NCBI GenBank assembly: GCA_033721095.1
Contig: JAWWBG010000040.1
Span: 1 to 15,771, forward strand
DNA from: JAWWBG01 sp033721095
Lineage (GTDB): Bacteria > Actinomycetota > Nitriliruptoria > Nitriliruptorales > Nitriliruptoraceae
Reading direction: 5' to 3'
DNA length: 15,771 nucleotides
A program made the position numbers and the translations under genes. Below the pieces are notes generated by a model that saw only the letters and a list, made by a program, of their open reading frames with translations, ran no database searches and was not told the origin of the DNA. Shown here piece after piece: positions 1 to 7,144 of the stretch (positions are counted from its first letter, which is position 1; the number at the start of each line of letters is the position of its first letter).

Positions 1-837
1 CACCTGCCGCGCCGGGGCGTCCAGCCGCTCGAACGTCGCGGCGTCGAGCTCGGCGACGAGTTGTTCACCCAGCCAGACCGGACCGGTGCCGTCGGTCGCG
101 GCGATGACGGCCAGGTTCCACTCGGTGGCCAACAGACGTCGCGTATCGCTGGCGGCCACCAGGATGTCGGCAATCGGAGGCGATCCCGTCGCTGCCAGGG
201 CGCCGATGCGAAGCGTCCGCGGGCCCAGCGGAGTCATCACCGCGACGGTGTCGCCCAGCCCGAGGCCCCGCTGCAGGGCCACGTCGTGGCCGATGATGGC
301 ATCGCCGCTCGCGAGTCGCTCCCAGACCGCGGGCGCCTGAGCTGTCACGGTTGGCGTCAGGGGTCGAAACGAGAGCGGGTCGACCTCAAGGAGCGTGAGA
401 CCTTCCTCGGCCCCGATCGACTGCTCGTTGCTGCCGAGGGGCGCCGTGCTGGCCAGCTGGACCTCCATCCGGCGCGCAACGGCAACATGCTCGACGTCCG
501 GGCGGGCCCTCATGGCCGCGGCCTGTGCAGACGTACCGGAGCCCTCGAGCTCGACGAGGACGTCGGGGACCCGGACGATCACCGACGGGGCGACCGGCGG
601 TGACATGGCGGGCCGGTGCGAGACCGGCTGGGCCGGCTGCACGGTCACGGTCGTGGGCTCCGCGGCCCCGGCCACCGCGGTGACCGGCTCGGGAACGGCC
701 ATCCGGGCGCCCGACCCAGCGGCTTCGTCGGCCGACGTCCACGTGCCCGCCAGCAGCACGAGCGCGAGCGACAAGCCCGGTGCGCTGCGGCGCAGGCGCA
801 GGGCCCGTGGGGTGGTTGAGGCGTGCGGGTCGGTCAC
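1..837 (-). CDS. Exported protein with MacB periplasmic-core-like domain (C-terminus outside window)
   Basis: The minus-strand frame from GTG at 837 stays open for all 279 codons to the left edge, so the C-terminus is missing. The first residues contain an Arg-rich stretch (about 11-17) and a hydrophobic run GLSLALVLLAG (about 21-31), followed by a likely cleavage site near WTSA (33-36), so export is probable. Residues from about 85 on resemble the extracellular core domain of MacB/FtsX-type permeases. The visible pattern is a pairwise 'RPDVEHVAVARRMEVQ' strand, a 'LLEVDPLSFRPLTP' strand, 'WERLASGDAIIGHDVALQ' and 'GLGLGDTVAVMTPLG'. No membrane helices typical of a permease follow in the visible part. 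A GGAA-type ribosome site precedes the GTG. It could be a cell-wall enzyme carrying this fold as an accessory domain, or a permease-like protein. The function is unknown. Longer open frames on the plus strand here look like GC-driven shadows. Confidence 0.6.
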   Translation of the reverse strand, partial: MTDPHASTTPRALRLRRSAPGLSLALVLLAGTWTSADEAAGSGARMAVPEPVTAVAGAAEPTTVTVQPAQPVSHRPAMSPPVAPSVIVRVPDVLVELEGSGTSAQAAAMRARPDVEHVAVARRMEVQLASTAPLGSNEQSIGAEEGLTLLEVDPLSFRPLTPTVTAQAPAVWERLASGDAIIGHDVALQRGLGLGDTVAVMTPLGPRTLRIGALAATGSPPIADILVAASDTRRLLATEWNLAVIAATDGTGPVWLGEQLVAELDAATFERLDAPARQV

Positions 838-956
838 GTTTCCGGGCGCTCGGTGCGAGTGGGTCTGGGACAACGACTGGGACGCGTCGAGGTCGCGTGG
901 TTGGAGGTTGTCCGGGCGGTGCGCAGGAGTCTTCGCCGCGCGACAGCCAGAATCCT

Positions 957-1721
957 CTAGGAACCGTCGTCCTCGGCCGGAGGATTGGGGCCGAGGGCGA
1001 TCTCGATGAGTCGTTGTCCGAGCGCCGTCAGAACGATGTGGCCCTTGCGCATCCGTGGCCGGGAGTTGCGATCCGCGCGGATCTCCTTGGCCTTCTGGAT
1101 GTACAGGTCCAGTCCCTCCAGCAGCTGGTAATCGGGATGGCCCTCGATCGGGGACTTCGGCAGTGCGATCACACCCAAGCGGCGGAGGTTCTCCAGGTAG
1201 GCCTGTGTCCGCTCCGGGTGACGGCAGCCGGCACGTTCGGCTGCCATCGACAGGTGGTACAGGACGGCGTCAGAGCCCGTGCCGACAACGGATGCACGCA
1301 TGAGGTCGATGTAGGGCGTCGGCCCTTCCTCGGCGAGGAACCGCAACAGGCGGGCCTCGTCGGGGGACATCTGCTCCACGATCTCGAGCAACGCCGGTTC
1401 GCCGTAGTCGTCGCTGACGTCCGACGACCTGGCCAGCAGGTCGCGAAAACGACGCCGGAGGCGTTCCTCGGCATCCACGCCCGGCTCGGGGACGACGCCC
1501 CGGACGGTCGACACGGCCGATCCGGCGATCGTGCCGGCGGCCAGCGACTCGGGCACCTCCAGCCAGTCGCGCGCCTGGCGGGCGATGTCGTGGCGGAGTT
1601 CCTCGAGCTTCTCCTCGTCGGTGAACTGTCCGACGACCGAGGACGTCAGCCGGAGTCCGGTCCCGAAGGTTGCGCGCAACAGCTCGAAGCTGCCGCGGAC
1701 CATGCCGTCGATCAGGCCCAT
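957..1721 (-). CDS. DUF4393 / Abi-alpha-like protein
   Basis: A soluble protein of 254 residues. The C-terminal half has the pattern I associate with DUF4393 (Abi_alpha): 'QMSPDEARLLRFLAEEG' (about 117-133), then a helical stretch, then 'YLENLRRLGVI' (about 175-185), which reads like a small winged-helix unit. I chose ATG at 1721 over the upstream ATG at 1742 because the upstream one lies inside the end of the preceding gene. A GAGGAAG ribosome site sits 8 nt before ATG 1721, just past that gene's TGA (1735-1737). The 13-nt gap suggests co-transcription with the DUF445 gene. The family was named after an abortive-infection gene, but most members are uncharacterised and nothing else here suggests phage defence. 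The N-terminal 60 residues are amphipathic and may contact membrane or the upstream membrane protein. That is inference. Confidence 0.65.
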   Translation of the reverse strand: MGLIDGMVRGSFELLRATFGTGLRLTSSVVGQFTDEEKLEELRHDIARQARDWLEVPESLAAGTIAGSAVSTVRGVVPEPGVDAEERLRRRFRDLLARSSDVSDDYGEPALLEIVEQMSPDEARLLRFLAEEGPTPYIDLMRASVVGTGSDAVLYHLSMAAERAGCRHPERTQAYLENLRRLGVIALPKSPIEGHPDYQLLEGLDLYIQKAKEIRADRNSRPRMRKGHIVLTALGQRLIEIALGPNPPAEDDGS

Positions 1722-1729
1722 GTCGTTTG

Positions 1730-1736
1730 CTTCCTC
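1730..1736 (-). promoter_or_regulatory. Ribosome binding site deciding the DUF4393 start
   Basis: GAGGAAG on the minus strand lies 8 nt before ATG 1721 and overlaps the TGA stop of the upstream DUF445 gene. Its placement favours the 254-residue start over the 7-residue longer reading and suggests termination-reinitiation coupling between the two genes. Confidence 0.6.
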
Positions 1737-3012
1737 ATCCAACTGACGATCCGAACACGAAGGCCGCCTGGGCCAGGCCGGCCAGGCCTCCCAGCACGGC
1801 GCCGACGGCGATCAGCTTCCACTCGTCCTCTTCCACCACGGGACGCAGGATGCCGGTGAACTCCTCGTCGTCCAGGGACGACATCGTCTCGTACATGGCC
1901 TTCTCGACAAGGACGGCCCGGGACTCGCTGAACACGGGATCGCTGAGCGCGACGGGCAACAGGTCGAGCGTACGGGTCGCGAGGTCCTCCTTCAGCGACT
2001 CGTATTCCTTGGTGCCGATCGCCACCTGGACCGCCGGTCGGACGATGCCCATGGCCTCGTCGACCAGCGGCTTGACGTTGTCGAGGATCAGCCGGTGGGT
2101 TCGGTCGGACTGGGGCCCGGTGAGCATCCGGTTGACGAATGCCTCGATCGTGAGGAACTCGCGTGACGTCGTCTTGGCGAAGTACGCCGAGATCTCGTCC
2201 TTGCGCTTCAGGAACTGCGCGTGCAGCGTGATCGGGCCGATCTTCTTCGGCTCGACCGGCTCGAAGATCATCTTGAGCGCCAGCCAGTTCGTCGCATAGC
2301 CGACGAAGATGCCGAAGACCGGGAGGACCCAGAACTGGTTGAGCCAGATCTGGACCACCATCTGGACCAGCCCCAGCAGGAACCCGAAGTAGAGCCCGGA
2401 ATTGATGAGGAACCGAAACTCCTTGGCGCCGGCCTCCTGGAAGATGCGGTTGAGGAGCTCCTTGTGGGTGGTGAGCTCGTCGATGACCATCATGCGCATG
2501 TCGACGAGCTGGCCGATGCTCTTGCGCAGTTCACCGACCATGCGGTCCATCGTGCGTGGCAGCAGCGCGTTGGCGCGCGCATACACCGCCTGGCGGATGG
2601 GCTCGGGGGTGTTGCGCCACAACAGCGGGTACTCGCGCTCGGCGAGCTCGTCGACGATCTGGGGGACCTGGGGGCGCATGGTCGCCAGCATGTGGGCCGC
2701 GATGCCCTGCGGATCCATCTCGTCGAGGACGGTCTCGACCGTGCCGATCTTGCCCATCATCCGGTCCATCGAGATGGACGCCATCTTGTGGGCGCGGCTG
2801 GGGATGATCCCCTGCCAGCCCAGGTACGGCGGGATCCCGACGAACTCGACGGGGTTGAACGTCATCTTGATGGCGAGCCAGTTGGTGGCCCAGCCGATCG
2901 CGCCGGCGATGACCGGGATGGTCGCGAACTTCCACCAGGGGTCGCCGTCGCCGCCCGCCTGCGCCAGCACCAGGAACGCTGTGGCGGCAAGCAGTGGTGG
3001 CGCGATGCCCAC
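1735..3012 (-). CDS. DUF445 family membrane protein
   Basis: A 425-residue protein of the DUF445 (YheB-like) family. Two near-identical signature blocks show an internal duplication: GWATNWLAIKMTFNPVEF (40-57) and GYATNWLALKMIFEPVEP (238-255). Hydrophobic segments are at about 5-20, 29-48, 201-224 and 226-246, with a C-terminal anchor at about 399-420. The long charged helical stretches (70-200 and 260-395) are probably cytoplasmic or extracellular coiled bundles. The start is GTG at 3012, preceded by a GAGGGAG ribosome site. It lies 68 nt after the aconitase stop on the same strand and is followed by the DUF4393 gene. The biochemical function of the family is unknown to me. Length and the double signature are normal for the family, and I see no damage. 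Confidence 0.85.
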   Translation of the reverse strand: MGIAPPLLAATAFLVLAQAGGDGDPWWKFATIPVIAGAIGWATNWLAIKMTFNPVEFVGIPPYLGWQGIIPSRAHKMASISMDRMMGKIGTVETVLDEMDPQGIAAHMLATMRPQVPQIVDELAEREYPLLWRNTPEPIRQAVYARANALLPRTMDRMVGELRKSIGQLVDMRMMVIDELTTHKELLNRIFQEAGAKEFRFLINSGLYFGFLLGLVQMVVQIWLNQFWVLPVFGIFVGYATNWLALKMIFEPVEPKKIGPITLHAQFLKRKDEISAYFAKTTSREFLTIEAFVNRMLTGPQSDRTHRLILDNVKPLVDEAMGIVRPAVQVAIGTKEYESLKEDLATRTLDLLPVALSDPVFSESRAVLVEKAMYETMSSLDDEEFTGILRPVVEEDEWKLIAVGAVLGGLAGLAQAAFVFGSSVG

Positions 3013-3036
3013 GCTGTCTCCCTCGGTGGCCAGCCG

Positions 3037-3042
3037 ACTCTA
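3037..3042 (-). promoter_or_regulatory. Possible -10 element before the DUF445 gene
   Basis: TAGAGT on the minus strand fits the TAnnnT pattern of actinobacterial -10 boxes and sits about 24 nt before the GTG start. A TTGACC at 3052-3057 is only 9 nt away, too close to be its -35. The gene could equally be read through from aconitase. Confidence 0.22.
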
Positions 3043-3080
3043 GAACGACGCGGTCAACCGTGGATGAAGAAGGGCGGCGA

Positions 3081-5360
3081 TCAGGAGCTGGAGGCGCGAA
3101 TGAGGTTCAGGGCCGAGCCGGCCTTGAACCACTCGATCTGCTCCTCCGACATCGTGTGCTTCGTCGCAATGGTTTCGGTGGACCCGTCCTCGTGACGCAG
3201 GGTCACGTCCACCGGGCTCCCGGGCGAGAGGTCGGCCAGGCCGGTGATGGAGACCCGGTCGGTGGCCTGCACCCGTTCCCAGTCAGCGGGATCCACGAAC
3301 GTCAGCGGGAGAATCCCCTGCTTCTTGAGGTTGGTCTCGTGGATACGGGCGAACGAGCGGACGATGATGGCGCGGCACCCTCGGAAGCGCGGCTCCATCG
3401 CCGCGTGCTCGCGCGAGGAGCCCTCGCCGAAGTTCTCGTCCCCGAACACCACCCAGTCCTGGCCCCGCTCGCTCCAGATTCGCGCCAGCTCGGGCAGTGG
3501 GTGCAGGCCGCCGTCGCCCGTGACGTCGATTCCCTGGCTGTTCCCGGCGAACGCGTTGTCCGCGGACAGGTAGAGGTTCCCCGAGATGTTCTCGAGGTGG
3601 CCGCGATACCGCAACCACGGCCCGGCCATGGAGATGTGGTCGGTGGTGCACTTGCCCTGTGCCTTGAGCAGGATGGGGAGATCGATGAGATCCTCGCCAT
3701 CCCAGGCCGGGAACGGCTCCAGGCGTTGGAGCCGGTCGGAGTCCGGCGCGATCACGACCTCGACGTCGGTCCCCTCGGCGGGCGGGACGAAACCCTCCTC
3801 GCCCCGGGTGAAACCGCCCGCGGGCAGCTCCTCGCCGACCGGTTCCGGCAGGGTGACCTCGGTGCCGTCGGGTGCCGTGAGCGTGTCACGCCGCGGGTCG
3901 AAGTCGAGCCTGCCAGACAGGGCCAGGGCGATGACGGTCTCGGGTGAGCCGATGAACGCGAGCGTCTCGGCGTTGCCGTCGTTGCGCTTGGGGAAGTTGC
4001 GGTTGAACGAGGTGACGATCGAGTTGGTCTCGCCCTGCTCGATGTCGTCACGCTTCCACTGGCCGATGCAGGGCCCGCAGGCGTTGGCGAGGACGGTGGC
4101 GCCGATGGCCTCGAGGTCGGCCAGCAGGCCGTCGCGCTCGATGGTGGCACGCACCTGCTCGGACCCGGGCGTGATCATGAGCGTCGTCTGGGCGGTCAGC
4201 CCGTTGGCGCTGGCGTGCCGGGCGATCGAGGCGGCGCGCGTGATGTCCTCGTAGCTCGAGTTCGTGCACGAGCCGACGAGCGCAGCTGACAGCTCGACGG
4301 GATAGCCCTTCGCCGGCGCCTCCTCCTTGAGGGCCGACAGGGGCCGGGCGAGGTCGGGCGTGTGCGGCCCGACGAGGTGCGGTTCGAGCTGGTCGAGATC
4401 GATCTCGATCACCTGGTCGTAGTAGGTGCCCGGGTCGGCGTAGATCTCGGGATCCGGGCGCAACAGCTCGGCGTGCTTGGTGGCCAGGTCGGCGATCTCC
4501 TCGCGCTCGGTGGCCTTGAGGTAGCGCGCCATCGACTCGTCGTAGGCGAAGACGGAGGTCGTGGCGCCGATCTCGGCACCCATGTTGCAGATCGTCCCCT
4601 TCCCGGTGCACGAGATCGACTCCGCTCCGGGCCCGAAGTACTCGACGATCGCGCCGGTGCCACCCTTCACCGTGAGGATCTCGGCCACCTTGAGGATGAT
4701 GTCCTTGCTGGCCGTCCAGCCATCCAAGGTCCCGGTGAGATGCACGCCGATGAGCTTGGGAACCCGCAGGTTCCAGGGCATGCCGACCATCACGTCGACG
4801 GCGTCGGCACCGCCGACACCGATGGCGATCATCCCCAGGCCACCCGCGTTGGGCGTGTGGCTGTCGGTGCCGATCATCATCCCGCCCGGGAAGGCGTAGT
4901 TCTCCAGGACGACCTGGTGGATGATCCCGGAACCCGGCTTCCAGAAGCCCATCCCGTAGCGCTCACCGGCCGACCGGAGGAAGTCGTAGACCTCGCGGTT
5001 GGTCTCGTTGGCGATCTGGAGGTCAGCGTCGGCACCCACGTAGGCCTGGATCAGGTGATCGCAGTGGATGGTCGTCGGGACCGCTGCCTCGTCGCGTCCG
5101 GCAAGCATGAACTGGAGGACCGCCATCTGGGCCGTCGCGTCCTGCATCGCGACCCGGTCGGGGCGGTAGTCGGTGTAGTCGACGCCCCGCTCGAGGCCGG
5201 CACCGTCAGGATCGTCGAGATGGGCGAAGAGGATCTTCTCGCTGAACGTCAGGGGTCGCCCGTGCCGCTCCCGCGCCAGGTTGATGCGGTCTGCGAGCTT
5301 GTCGTACACGTCCGCGACAAGGGCCGTGGGCGTGCCAGCGGCAGGATGGCGTTCGGTCAT
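3081..5360 (-). CDS. acn: Aconitate hydratase, mitochondrial type
   Basis: A 759-residue aconitase that interconverts citrate and isocitrate in the TCA cycle using a [4Fe-4S] cluster. Cluster ligands are visible as Cys365 in GSCTNSSYED and Cys428/Cys431 in ACGPCIGQW. The 63-residue spacing between the first two matches mitochondrial aconitase. Domain order is the three-domain catalytic core (about 30-520), a linker, then the swivel domain with GDENFGEGSSREHAA and a C-terminal IEWFKAGSALN. Segments such as GKCTTDHISMAGPWLRYRGH and TSFNRNFPKRNDGN follow animal and yeast mitochondrial aconitase far more closely than the roughly 900-residue AcnA common in actinobacteria. I chose ATG 5360 (MTERHPAAG) because a GAAGGAC ribosome site precedes it and the open frame further upstream is non-conserved. 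It is transcribed divergently from msrA. Confidence 0.96.
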   Translation of the reverse strand: MTERHPAAGTPTALVADVYDKLADRINLARERHGRPLTFSEKILFAHLDDPDGAGLERGVDYTDYRPDRVAMQDATAQMAVLQFMLAGRDEAAVPTTIHCDHLIQAYVGADADLQIANETNREVYDFLRSAGERYGMGFWKPGSGIIHQVVLENYAFPGGMMIGTDSHTPNAGGLGMIAIGVGGADAVDVMVGMPWNLRVPKLIGVHLTGTLDGWTASKDIILKVAEILTVKGGTGAIVEYFGPGAESISCTGKGTICNMGAEIGATTSVFAYDESMARYLKATEREEIADLATKHAELLRPDPEIYADPGTYYDQVIEIDLDQLEPHLVGPHTPDLARPLSALKEEAPAKGYPVELSAALVGSCTNSSYEDITRAASIARHASANGLTAQTTLMITPGSEQVRATIERDGLLADLEAIGATVLANACGPCIGQWKRDDIEQGETNSIVTSFNRNFPKRNDGNAETLAFIGSPETVIALALSGRLDFDPRRDTLTAPDGTEVTLPEPVGEELPAGGFTRGEEGFVPPAEGTDVEVVIAPDSDRLQRLEPFPAWDGEDLIDLPILLKAQGKCTTDHISMAGPWLRYRGHLENISGNLYLSADNAFAGNSQGIDVTGDGGLHPLPELARIWSERGQDWVVFGDENFGEGSSREHAAMEPRFRGCRAIIVRSFARIHETNLKKQGILPLTFVDPADWERVQATDRVSITGLADLSPGSPVDVTLRHEDGSTETIATKHTMSEEQIEWFKAGSALNLIRASSS

Positions 5361-5386
5361 TCGGCAAGTCCTTCGAGTTCCCGGCG

Positions 5387-5392
5387 ATCCTA
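5387..5392 (-). promoter_or_regulatory. Possible -10 element of the aconitase promoter
   Basis: TAGGAT on the minus strand is a classic high-GC actinobacterial -10 box. It is about 27 nt from the ATG, leaving a short leader that still contains the ribosome site. No convincing -35 lies 16-18 nt upstream. The divergent intergenic region 5361-5512 must hold promoters for both directions. Confidence 0.4.
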
Positions 5393-5484
5393 CAAGTGGC
5401 AACGCCCCGTCCGGCGGGCAGCGTCCGGCGCACGCGGATCTGTCCGCAGGATGAACGGCAGTCGCCCGCCCGGAGGTGGCCTCG

Positions 5485-5490
5485 TACCTT
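5485..5490 (+). promoter_or_regulatory. Possible -10 element of the msrA promoter
   Basis: TACCTT matches TAnnnT and lies 22 nt before the msrA ATG, just ahead of the ribosome site. No clear -35 is visible. It is one of several similar hexamers close to starts in this window, so chance is a real alternative. Confidence 0.25.
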
Positions 5491-5500
5491 CCATGGGGAG

Positions 5501-5505
5501 GGAGG
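5501..5505 (+). promoter_or_regulatory. Strong ribosome binding site of msrA
   Basis: GGAGG with 7 nt spacing to ATG 5513. It fixes the start there and not at the upstream in-frame ATG at 5396, whose extra residues are low-complexity and unlike MsrA. Confidence 0.7.
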
Positions 5506-5512
5506 TCCAACC

Positions 5513-6160
5513 ATGCTCTTCGGCAGCAAGACCGGTCCGATCGGGCCCGACAACGCACTGCCCGGTCGTGACGACCCCATGCCGATCTCCGGGATCCATG
5601 CCGTCCTCGGAACCTCGATGGTGCCGCCCTTCCCCGACGACACCGAGACCCTGGTGGTCGCGATGGGCTGCTACTGGGGGGCCGAGCGCATCTACTGGCA
5701 ACAGCGCGGGGTTCACACGACGGCAGTCGGGTTCGCGGCCGGCTGGACGCCCAATCCCACCTACCGCGAGTCCTGCACCGGCCGAACCGGGTCCACCGAA
5801 GCCGTCCTGGTCGTGTACCGACCGGCCGACGTGTCGATGGAGACGTTGCTCAAGCTGTTCTGGGAGAACCACGATCCCACGCAGCTGAACAGACAGGGCA
5901 ATGACGTCGGTACCCAGTACCGCTCGGGGATCTACTGGACCACGGACGAGCAACGGGCCGCGATCCTGGCTTCACGAGAGCAGTACCAGCAGGCGCTGAC
6001 CGACGCCGGCTACGGCGAGATCGTCACCGAGTTGCTGCCACTGGCCGAGGCCGGCGACGGGCAGTTCTACTACGCCGAGGAAGAGCACCAGCAGTACCTC
6101 CACAAGAACCCCTGGGGCTACTGCAACCACGGCTTCTGCCAGGTCAGCTACGACGCGTGA
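5513..6160 (+). CDS. msrA: Peptide-methionine (S)-S-oxide reductase MsrA
   Basis: A 215-residue reductase that repairs the S-epimer of methionine sulfoxide in proteins and as free amino acid. The catalytic Cys53 sits in GCYWGAER, the family's GCFW motif. The sequence continues with TPNPTYRESCTG, FWENHDPTQ and RQGNDVGTQYRS, all MsrA hallmarks. HHQ-like EEEHQQYLHKNPWGYC leads to the resolving cysteines Cys204 and Cys209 near the C-terminus, so it probably uses a three-cysteine thioredoxin-recycled mechanism like E. coli MsrA. The N-terminal extension (PDNALPGRDDPMP) also resembles the long E. coli form and not the short one. The stop overlaps the trmI GTG by 4 nt (GTGA), so the two are probably translated in coupling. 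It heads the plus-strand run that contains the proteasome genes. Confidence 0.96.
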   Translation: MLFGSKTGPIGPDNALPGRDDPMPISGIHAVLGTSMVPPFPDDTETLVVAMGCYWGAERIYWQQRGVHTTAVGFAAGWTPNPTYRESCTGRTGSTEAVLVVYRPADVSMETLLKLFWENHDPTQLNRQGNDVGTQYRSGIYWTTDEQRAAILASREQYQQALTDAGYGEIVTELLPLAEAGDGQFYYAEEEHQQYLHKNPWGYCNHGFCQVSYDA

Positions 6161-7062
6161 CGTTTCCGGGATCGGGCAAGCCGCTCGCGGCAGGGGAGAC
6201 CGTCGTCCTGACGGATCGGAAGGGCCGGCGCTACCTCGTGCGCCTCGACGTCGGGGCGCAGTGGCACTCGCACGCCGGCATGCTCGGCCACGACGATCTC
6301 ATCGGAGCGGTCGAGGGCACGACCCTGCGGACCAACCGCGGCATGGAGGTCGTCGCCCTGCGGCCGACCCGCGAGGACTTCGTCCTCAAGATGAAGCGCG
6401 GCGCACAGGTCGTCTACCCCAAGGACCAGGCGATGATCGTCGCCCAGGCCGACATCCGACCAGGCATGCACGTGCTGGAGGCCGGAACGGGCTCGGGGGC
6501 CCTCGCGCTGGCCCTGTTGGACGCGGTTGGGCGTGACGGCCGCGTCACGTCGATCGACAACCGGGAGGACCATCAACGGCAGGCCGCTGCCAACATCGCC
6601 GAATGGCTGGGTGACGTGCCCGACAACCTGGAGCTGCGCATCGGTGACGTTGCCGAGCTCGTGGCCCCGATCGCCGGCCTGCACCGTGTCGTGCTGGACC
6701 TGCTCGAGCCGTGGCGGGCAATCGACGGGGCAGCGGATGCGCTCGCCACGGGTGGGATCCTCCTGGCCTACACGCCGACGATCCCGCAGGTGATGCGGCT
6801 GCGCGAGGCCCTGGAGGCCGACCGTCGTTGGGCGTGGCTCGAGACCACCGAGACGATCGTGCGCCCGTGGGACGTGAAGGGGCTCTCGGTGCGCCCGGCT
6901 CATCGGATGGTGGCCCACACGGCCTGGCTGACCCGCGCACGTCGGGTCCCGCCCCCGGAGGACGGTGGCCCGCCCCCGCCACGCCATGGACCGTCCGGAC
7001 TCGACTGGAGCGTGCACGACCAGATGGACGATCCCATGGCCCATCCGGACGGAAACCACTGA
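6157..7062 (+). CDS. trmI: tRNA (adenine-58-N1)-methyltransferase TrmI
   Basis: A 301-residue SAM-dependent methyltransferase expected to form m1A58 in the T-loop of tRNA as a homotetramer. The N-terminal small beta domain (1-95) carries HSHAGMLGHDDLIG and VYPKDQAMIV, typical of TrmI. The Rossmann SAM loop is EAGTGSGALA (108-117), followed by the acidic strand end SIDNRED. The DLLEPWRA segment (about residues 185-192) matches the catalytic region. The last 40 or so residues are a proline- and Asp-rich tail (PPPEDGGPPPPRHG) that looks disordered. The start is GTG at 6157, inside the msrA stop. M. tuberculosis Rv2118c is the equivalent and also lies close to mpa, so the linkage is ancient. An 82-bp gap with possible promoter elements separates it from arc. 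Confidence 0.94.
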   Translation: MTFPGSGKPLAAGETVVLTDRKGRRYLVRLDVGAQWHSHAGMLGHDDLIGAVEGTTLRTNRGMEVVALRPTREDFVLKMKRGAQVVYPKDQAMIVAQADIRPGMHVLEAGTGSGALALALLDAVGRDGRVTSIDNREDHQRQAAANIAEWLGDVPDNLELRIGDVAELVAPIAGLHRVVLDLLEPWRAIDGAADALATGGILLAYTPTIPQVMRLREALEADRRWAWLETTETIVRPWDVKGLSVRPAHRMVAHTAWLTRARRVPPPEDGGPPPPRHGPSGLDWSVHDQMDDPMAHPDGNH

Positions 7063-7075
7063 TCCCGGTCGGGAA

Positions 7076-7103
7076 GGGAACGAGGTCCCACGCCACGGCG
7101 TTG
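7076..7103 (+). promoter_or_regulatory. Possible ECF (SigR/SigH-like) promoter before arc
   Basis: GGGAAC at 7076-7081 is followed after 17 nt by CGTT at 7099-7102. This fits the GGGAAY-N16/17-GTT pattern of thiol-oxidative-stress ECF sigma factors of actinobacteria. It lies about 40 nt before the arc start. The match is short and could be chance. Confidence 0.3.
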
Positions 7104-7112
7104 GGCGCTTCA

Positions 7113-7118
7113 TATACT
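7113..7118 (+). promoter_or_regulatory. Possible housekeeping -10 element before arc
   Basis: TATACT is an unusually AT-rich hexamer for this DNA and close to TATAAT. It lies 26 nt before the arc GTG. A matching -35 is not obvious 16-18 nt upstream. It suggests arc can be transcribed separately from msrA-trmI. Confidence 0.4.
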
Positions 7119-7144
7119 CGATTCCGCGACGGGAAAGGGGTGTC

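Noticed and set aside
61..1009. Several plus-strand open frames (61-603, 395-1009 and others)
   Set aside because: They are Arg/Gly-rich shadows. The minus-strand frame from 837 shows a signal sequence and domain-like pattern instead.
957..1721. Phage-defence island based on the Abi-alpha resemblance
   Set aside because: There are no other defence genes, mobile elements, repeats or composition change nearby. The surroundings are core metabolism and proteasome genes.
3052..3057. TTGACC as a -35 for the DUF445 gene
   Set aside because: The only nearby -10 candidate is 9 nt away, which is far below a workable spacing.
5361..5558. N-terminal extension of aconitase from an ATG at 5558
   Set aside because: The extra residues are not aconitase-like, overlap the divergent msrA promoter region and its first codons, and a good ribosome site fixes the start at 5360.
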